NCBI RefSeq assembly: GCF_009569385.1
Contig: NZ_WBOF01000001.1
Coordinates: 5,061,501 to 5,125,500, forward strand
Length of the DNA stretch: 64,000 nucleotides
Source: Streptomyces kaniharaensis
GTDB lineage: Bacteria > Actinomycetota > Actinomycetes > Streptomycetales > Streptomycetaceae
Direction of reading: 5' to 3'
Made by a program: the position numbers and the translations under genes. Of the stretch, positions 59,181 through 64,000 are shown in pieces. The notes under the pieces were generated by a model. That model worked only from the letters and a program-made list of their open reading frames with translations. It was not told the origin of the DNA and did no database searches. Within the stretch, counting starts at the first letter, position 1. Each line of letters starts with the position of its first letter.

Positions 59181-62100
59181 TCAGCCCTCGGCCGGGCGCC
59201 GCGGGGCCGGGGGAGCCGCCGCGGACGACGCCGGACGCGCGCCGTCCGGCGGCTGCGCGGGCACGGGACCGGCACCGCCCGCACCACCGTCGCCCACCCG
59301 GCGCCGCCCGGCCAGGGCCGCCTCGATCACCGGCGCCGCCTGCTCGCCCAGGTAGCGGCCGAGTGTCTGGTAGGCGTCGAACTGCCGGTGGTCGAACCAC
59401 TGGTCGCTGGTGCCGTCGTTCGGGAACGCCGCGTTGGCCACCGCGTACGAGTGCAGCTCGTACGGCATGCCGGCGGTGAGGACGGCCTGGACGACGACCA
59501 GCGTGCCGTGCCGGCCGTCGGCCTCGTCCGCCGTGCCGCCCGGCAGGCCGTCGAGCGGTGCCGGGTAGTGGATGTCCCCGGTGATCACCGCCCGGGCCGA
59601 GAGCCGCGCGGACAGCTGCGCCGCCAGCCCGCGCAGCGGCGGCCGCTCGCCGTCCCGCTCCTTGCGGACGGCGGCGGGCTGCTCGGCGGCACTGCCCGGG
59701 ATCAGCAGCTCGGGCTCGTGCAGCGTGATGACGATGCCCAACTCCTCGCGGGCCAGGGCGATCGCGGCGGCGAGGTCGGCGGCGTACGCGGACTCACCGC
59801 TGGCGTCGATGCAGACCGCCGTGCGCACGCCGTGCCGCAGCAGCTCGACCAGGCCGAGGTTCTCGTAGTGGCCGCCGTCCGTGGTCAGCAGGAAGCGGTC
59901 GTCCATCGGGAACCGCCCGGTCAGCTCCCGCAGTTGGTACGGCAGCCGGCGAACGGCCGGCTGCGTCGGGCGGCGCCAGTCCGATGTGCCGGACCAAGCG
60001 GCGCCCAGCACGGCCGGGTTGGGCAGCCAGGTGCCGAGCCGGGCGTTGGTGACCGCGAAAAGGCCTTGGTAGACCCTCGATTGACGACCCATCGCCGAGG
60101 AGAACGCGGCACCGGAGACGGCCATCGCCGACTGTACGGTGAGATCCCGGGCGACGTGCAGCCGGGTGCGCCGCTCCAGCAGGTCGGTGCGCGCGTAGCC
60201 GACGTCCGGACCGCCCACGTAGTCGTGCGACAGCGTGAAGGAGACCGCCCGCCGCCCCGGAGGCGTACGGGCGTCGCCGGACAGGTTGGCCGCCGCGGAG
60301 AAGATCACCTGCGGGAAGTCCGGGTGCCGGGCGGCATAGTGGCTGAGCCACGTCTGCTCCCGGAAGAAGTCGTACGGACGGGCCACCACCGCGCCGCCCT
60401 CGGCGACCCGGCGGACCGCGAACGCCGAGGCCAGCCGCAGTCGGTAGAACGGGTGCAGGCTCATCCATGTCTGGTCCAGGTTGAGCCCGACCGCGCCCAG
60501 CACCAGCGGGAGCAGCACCTGGACGGACGTCGGCCACGCGTACCCGGTGGCGACCGCCCAGCCCAGCGCGAGCAGCGTCCCCGCCGACAGCGCGGCCAGC
60601 GCCGCCCACGCCACCACGTACTGCGGGAGGTTGGCGGTGAGACTGCCACCGATCCGGCCCGCCCCGCGCAGCGCCCCGGCGACGGCGGACGCGCCCCGGC
60701 GGATCGTCCGGCGGTCGCGCCAGAGTATGCCGAGCAGCAGCGCCAGGTAGCTGAGCACGACGGTGAGACTGAGCCCGGCGCCCGTCAGCTGCGGGCCCGC
60801 CGCCAGCGCCTGCTGGAGCTCGACCGCGCCCCACGCCAGCCCCGGCACCACCAGCACCCCGGCCGCCAGCAGACCTGCCAGCACCAGGGCGCCGTGGAAC
60901 AGCCGGCGGAGCATGCGCGGCACCAGGGCGTCCCAGCCGAGCGGCGGGAACGCCAACAGCCAGAGCAACCAGCACACGGCGGCGGTGGCCAGCAGCGCGG
61001 CCAGGGCGACGAGGGCGGGCGCGCGGAACTCCAGCGCGCCCGGCGAACCGGCACCGCCGTCGCCACCGGTGCCGCCCGCAGTCAGACCGATCGCCGCCAG
61101 GCCGTCCAGGCGGGTGAGCGGCACGAGGTGGTAGAACCGGCTGAGCCCGAGGCCGAGCACCAGGACGGCGGCGAGCAGCAGGGTGAACGCCGAGATGACG
61201 CCGCGCAGCAGCGTCCCGAGGGCGACCAGCCACTCGCCCGCGCCGTCGGCGATGAACTTGCTGTGTCGGCGGAGGTGGTCCTCCTCCGGTGAGCCGGGCT
61301 CCAGCACGGTGTCGGCCGTCAGGCCCGAGACGGCGCGCACCGGGCTGCCGGGCGCGGAGTCGCTGAGCGCGAGCTGCATCGCGCCGACGGCGTAGCCGCC
61401 GCCGGAGACGGAGACCAGGTAGCGGGCGCGTTTCAGCCACGGCCGCAGCGACTGGAGCGCGCCGAGGGTGACGCAGGCCGAGCGGATGCCGCCGCCCGAG
61501 GCGCAGAAGCCGAGTTCGGCGGGTTCGCGCCCCGGCGGCACCCGGGCACCGTCGCGCCAGCGGGTGTGATGGGTGTCGGGATCGCCCTCTCCCGGGCCGG
61601 GCGGCCAGTGCCCGCCGTTCGCGGTGGCCACCGGCCAGGGCGGGATCAGCGCGGGCCGGTCGGGGGACCCGTCGCCCTCGGCCACGGGCGGGCGGGCCCG
61701 GAGCCCGCGAACGGCGCGGGCGGCGGTGACGGCGAGGACGCCCGCCGCGATCGGCCCGGCGGACAGCAACAGCAGCCACCTGATGGTGGCGAGCGCCGTC
61801 GCGGCGGCGAACGGCGCGTCGGAGCCGTGTGGCGACGCGAGGCCGTCGACCTCGCTCGCGAGCAGCGCGTCCGCCGCGAGGCCGCAGCAGGCTGCGAGCA
61901 GCCCGGCGCCACCGGCGGCGAGTGCGGTGAGCCGCCAGCGCGCCCGGCCGAGCACGTACCCGCCGAGCAGGGCGGCGGCCGACAGTGTCAGGGCGGCGCC
62001 GCCGGTCAGCCAGGCGTCGGCCCGCAGTGCGGCCAGGTGCTCCTCGCCCCGCCCGCCGACCAAGCCCGCGGCGGCCACCCGGGACCCGGCCAGCTGGAGC

Positions 62101-62318
62101 GCCACCCCCTCGACGTTCGGAGCAAGGTGACGGAACAGCAATCCGCCCGTTCCCACGGGCAGCAGGGCGCCGAGCGTGAGCAGCAGGCCCGCCCACGCCG
62201 GTACGGCGGGCCGACGGACGGCAGGATCGGTGCGCCGAGCCCATGTCAGCAGCCGATTGAGGCCACGCTCGGGCGGTGCCTTGAGGGCCGCCGTCCTTTG
62301 AGCCGTCGTCGCCGTCAT
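59181..62318 (-). CDS. Large membrane patatin-like phospholipase
   Basis: The 1045-residue protein has four N-terminal membrane helices, a patatin-type catalytic start (ELGFCASGGGIRSACVTLGA as oxyanion hole, YLVSVSGGGYAVGAM with the nucleophilic Ser), several further helices in the middle (residues about 390-640), and the catalytic Asp in LLTTDGGHYENLGLVELL. The nucleophile motif is SxSxG rather than GxSxG. The split of the catalytic parts by a membrane domain is unusual but is shared by related actinobacterial proteins. It may hydrolyse membrane lipids. ATG 62318 has GGGGTGG five bases upstream. Confidence 0.85.
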   Translation of the reverse strand: MTATTAQRTAALKAPPERGLNRLLTWARRTDPAVRRPAVPAWAGLLLTLGALLPVGTGGLLFRHLAPNVEGVALQLAGSRVAAAGLVGGRGEEHLAALRADAWLTGGAALTLSAAALLGGYVLGRARWRLTALAAGGAGLLAACCGLAADALLASEVDGLASPHGSDAPFAAATALATIRWLLLLSAGPIAAGVLAVTAARAVRGLRARPPVAEGDGSPDRPALIPPWPVATANGGHWPPGPGEGDPDTHHTRWRDGARVPPGREPAELGFCASGGGIRSACVTLGALQSLRPWLKRARYLVSVSGGGYAVGAMQLALSDSAPGSPVRAVSGLTADTVLEPGSPEEDHLRRHSKFIADGAGEWLVALGTLLRGVISAFTLLLAAVLVLGLGLSRFYHLVPLTRLDGLAAIGLTAGGTGGDGGAGSPGALEFRAPALVALAALLATAAVCWLLWLLAFPPLGWDALVPRMLRRLFHGALVLAGLLAAGVLVVPGLAWGAVELQQALAAGPQLTGAGLSLTVVLSYLALLLGILWRDRRTIRRGASAVAGALRGAGRIGGSLTANLPQYVVAWAALAALSAGTLLALGWAVATGYAWPTSVQVLLPLVLGAVGLNLDQTWMSLHPFYRLRLASAFAVRRVAEGGAVVARPYDFFREQTWLSHYAARHPDFPQVIFSAAANLSGDARTPPGRRAVSFTLSHDYVGGPDVGYARTDLLERRTRLHVARDLTVQSAMAVSGAAFSSAMGRQSRVYQGLFAVTNARLGTWLPNPAVLGAAWSGTSDWRRPTQPAVRRLPYQLRELTGRFPMDDRFLLTTDGGHYENLGLVELLRHGVRTAVCIDASGESAYAADLAAAIALAREELGIVITLHEPELLIPGSAAEQPAAVRKERDGERPPLRGLAAQLSARLSARAVITGDIHYPAPLDGLPGGTADEADGRHGTLVVVQAVLTAGMPYELHSYAVANAAFPNDGTSDQWFDHRQFDAYQTLGRYLGEQAAPVIEAALAGRRRVGDGGAGGAGPVPAQPPDGARPASSAAAPPAPRRPAEG

Positions 62319-62742
62319 GTCCACCACCCCCTGTCCGGGCCCGCGACCCGGGCGATGTCGCTCTGCGCTGCCGCCCGGTGACCGTCCGCGGCGGCGTCCA
62401 CGCGCCCTTTACCCCGCGGGGCCCGATCCCGCACACCGAACGCCCTGTTTCACTCGAATGAGTAAGGAGCGCACTCGCGGGGTAGATGACCGTTTCATCC
62501 CATCCAGGAGGACCCGCGTGTCCGCGTAACAGGATCGCCCCGGACGCGTTGCGTCCAACGTATTGTCAGGCCACCAAGGCCCGGCCTACGGTCTACAGAT
62601 CGCTTTCTACGCACGTAGACAGTGCGTGCGTGGACCAGCACCGCCGACCAGCCTGTAGACCCGCAGGCGAGATCCACCCCGTCAACCATCGGACCGCCGA
62701 CCCGACCCCCAACGGCCGGGCCGCGGAGTTGCGGAGGTACCC
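62319..62742. other. Divergent intergenic region with inverted repeats
   Basis: This 424-bp gap separates the patatin-like gene (minus) from the pyrimidine-degradation genes (plus). It contains a 23-codon open frame (62458-62529, beginning MSKERTRGVDD) without a clear ribosome site, and an AT-richer section with nested inverted repeats at 62591-62620. No certain gene is seen. Confidence 0.5.
62591..62620. promoter_or_regulatory. Nested inverted repeats upstream of the pyrimidine-degradation genes
   Basis: GTCTAC (about 62591-62596) and GTAGAC (62615-62620) form an outer pair; TCTACG-CA-CGTAGA (62606-62619) forms an inner one. They lie about 125 bp upstream of the first gene and resemble an operator region. 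Only symmetry and position support this. Confidence 0.35.
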
Positions 62743-63585
62743 ATGTCGCAGATCGTCCGTGCCGCGCTCGTCCAGACCCGCTGGACCGGCGACCAGGAGA
62801 GCATGATCGCCCTCCACGAGCGGTACGCCCGAGAGGCCGCCGCCCAGGGCGCGAAGATCATCGGCTTCCAGGAGGTCTTCAACTCCCCCTACTTCTGCCA
62901 GGTCCAGGAGCCCGAGCACTACCGCTGGGCCGAGCCCGTCCCCGACGGTCCCACCGTCCGCCGGATGCAGGACCTCGCGCGCGAACTCGGCCTCGTCATC
63001 GTCGTCCCGGTCTACGAGGAGGAACAGACCGGGATCTACTACAACACCGCCGCCGTCATCGACGCCGACGGCAGCTACCTCGGCAAGTACCGCAAGCACC
63101 ACATCCCGCAGGTCAAGGGCTTCTGGGAGAAGTACTACTTCAAGCCCGGCAACCTCGGCTGGCCGGTCTTCGACACCGCCGTCGGCCGGGTCGGCGTCTA
63201 CATCTGCTACGACCGCCACTTCCCCGAGGGCTGGCGCGCCCTCGGCCTCGCCGGCGCCCAGATCGTCTACAACCCCTCCGCCACCAGCCGGGGTCTCTCC
63301 GCCTACCTATGGCAGCTCGAACAGCCCGCCGCCGCCGTCGCCAACGAGTACTTCATCGCCGCCATCAACCGCGTCGGCACCGAGGAGTACGGCGACAACG
63401 ACTTCTACGGCACCTCCTACTTCGTCGACCCGCGCGGCCAGTTCGTCGGCGACGTCGCCTCCGACAAGGAGGAGGAACTCGTCGTCCGCGACCTCGACCT
63501 CGGCCTGATCGAGGAGGTCCGCCAGCAGTGGGCGTTCTACCGCGACCGCCGCCCCGACGCCTACGGGCCGCTCGGCGAGGCGTGA
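62743..63585 (+). CDS. Nitrilase superfamily amidohydrolase, beta-ureidopropionase-like
   Basis: The 280-residue enzyme has the nitrilase triad: Glu in IIGFQEVFNSPYF, Lys in GKYRKHHIPQVKGFWEKYYF and Cys in GVYICYDRHFPEGWRAL. The sequence around these sites fits N-carbamoyl-beta-alanine amidohydrolase, which releases beta-alanine, CO2 and ammonia in the last step of reductive pyrimidine degradation. GGAGG precedes ATG 62743. The next gene, a dihydropyrimidinase, encodes the preceding step, which supports the assignment. Confidence 0.92.
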   Translation: MSQIVRAALVQTRWTGDQESMIALHERYAREAAAQGAKIIGFQEVFNSPYFCQVQEPEHYRWAEPVPDGPTVRRMQDLARELGLVIVVPVYEEEQTGIYYNTAAVIDADGSYLGKYRKHHIPQVKGFWEKYYFKPGNLGWPVFDTAVGRVGVYICYDRHFPEGWRALGLAGAQIVYNPSATSRGLSAYLWQLEQPAAAVANEYFIAAINRVGTEEYGDNDFYGTSYFVDPRGQFVGDVASDKEEELVVRDLDLGLIEEVRQQWAFYRDRRPDAYGPLGEA

Positions 63586-63596
63586 GGAGCACCCCG

Positions 63597-64000
63597 ATGA
63601 CCACCCGCGACCCGAACGCGCGCACCGTCATCCGCGGCGGCCTCGTCATCACCGCCGCCGACGAACTCCACGCCGACGTCCTCATCGAGGGCGAACGCGT
63701 CGCCGCCCTCGCCACCACGGGCAGCGCCGCCGCCGAGGCCTGGACCGCCGACACCGTCATCGACGCCACCGGCCACTACGTCATCCCCGGCGGCGTCGAC
63801 GCGCACACCCACATGGAACTGCCCTTCGGCGGCACCGCGGCCTCCGACACCTTCGAGACCGGCACCCGCGCCGCCGCGTGGGGCGGCACCACCACGATCG
63901 TCGACTTCGCCGTCCAGCCCGTCGGCGCGTCCCTGCGCGAGGGCCTGGACGCCTGGCACGCCAAGGCCGACGGCAACTGCGCCATCGACTACGCCTTCCA
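63597..64000 (+). CDS. Dihydropyrimidinase / hydantoinase (3' part missing)
   Basis: The first 134 residues are present: TVIRGGLVITAADELHADVLIEGERV, the metal-binding HTH motif in IPGGVDAHTHMELPFGGT, and AAWGGTTTIVDFAVQP, typical of D-hydantoinase/dihydropyrimidinase amidohydrolases. It would open dihydrouracil or dihydrothymine to the N-carbamoyl acid used by the upstream enzyme. GGAG lies eight bases before ATG 63597, 11 bp after the preceding stop, so the two are in one operon. The gene runs off the window. Confidence 0.92.
   Translation, partial: MTTRDPNARTVIRGGLVITAADELHADVLIEGERVAALATTGSAAAEAWTADTVIDATGHYVIPGGVDAHTHMELPFGGTAASDTFETGTRAAAWGGTTTIVDFAVQPVGASLREGLDAWHAKADGNCAIDYAF

Noticed and set aside
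58904..59287. Minus-strand open frame ending WFAGWAATGLAMRQGD
   Set aside because: It overlaps the 3' end of the patatin gene in another frame, is Arg/Pro-rich for most of its length and has no clear ribosome site; a decayed gene end cannot be excluded but is not supported.
62458..62529. 23-codon open frame (MSKERTRGVDD...) upstream of the pyrimidine-degradation genes
   Set aside because: No ribosome site and no similarity to a known leader peptide; listed only in the gap description.

Overview
The window is about 70% G+C, with GTG and TTG starts, short AGGAG-type ribosome sites, conservon genes and many lipoproteins. This points to a Streptomycetaceae chromosome (Streptomyces or Kitasatospora). 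No rRNA, tRNA, CRISPR array, transposase or phage gene was seen. Both window ends cut a gene (cvnD at the left, a dihydropyrimidinase at the right).

Layout. 0-3.3 kb: a conservon (cvnA-B-C-D, minus), a membrane histidine-kinase-like / Roadblock / DUF742 / small-GTPase signalling unit. 3.7-11.9 kb: an acyl-CoA-dehydrogenase homologue without the usual catalytic base, a GAF/PAS protein, a lipase-maturation-factor-like membrane protein, a very acidic repeat protein that looks helicase-derived, and a lytic-transglycosylase lipoprotein. 12-20 kb: a BtuF-like metal or cobalamin receptor and a FecBCD-type ABC importer face a three-gene minus-strand unit of MFS exporter, cytochrome P450 and a PvcA/IsnA-family isonitrile synthase. 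This looks like a very small isonitrile biosynthetic cluster with a metal-chelate importer next door. 20-23 kb: an ECF sigma factor with a divergent zinc-finger anti-sigma candidate, a Met/His-rich membrane protein and a lactonase-like metallo-hydrolase.

23-41 kb is mostly catabolic: a class III CoA-transferase, a double-RCK membrane protein, two crotonases, a tyrosine/homogentisate operon (hppD, then the translationally coupled hmgA - unknown gene - fahA), a phosphoribosyltransferase-hydrolase fusion, a secreted M28 aminopeptidase, an acyl-CoA dehydrogenase with a PadR regulator carrying a perfect palindromic operator, an SPW membrane protein and fumarase. 42-52 kb: a Tat-exported cholesterol-oxidase-like flavoprotein, an XRE-cupin regulator with AzlCD, glutaryl-CoA dehydrogenase, a small gene coupled to an ATP-grasp enzyme, a phosphodiesterase and a Bcr/CflA exporter. 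52-64 kb: a chitinase remnant, a TPR-like protein, a glycine-betaine-type ABC operon, a membrane patatin, and the start of a reductive pyrimidine degradation operon.

The most striking structure outside the genes is a family of seven AT-rich palindromes between 20.0 and 52.0 kb, built from TGTCATC-like heptads, often centred on TTCGAA. Six lie within about 75 bp 3' of a stop codon and one lies in a divergent promoter region. I do not recognise the family. Two further points stand out: the isonitrile unit beside metal-uptake genes, and the unknown gene between hmgA and fahA, which sits exactly where maleylacetoacetate isomerase would be expected.
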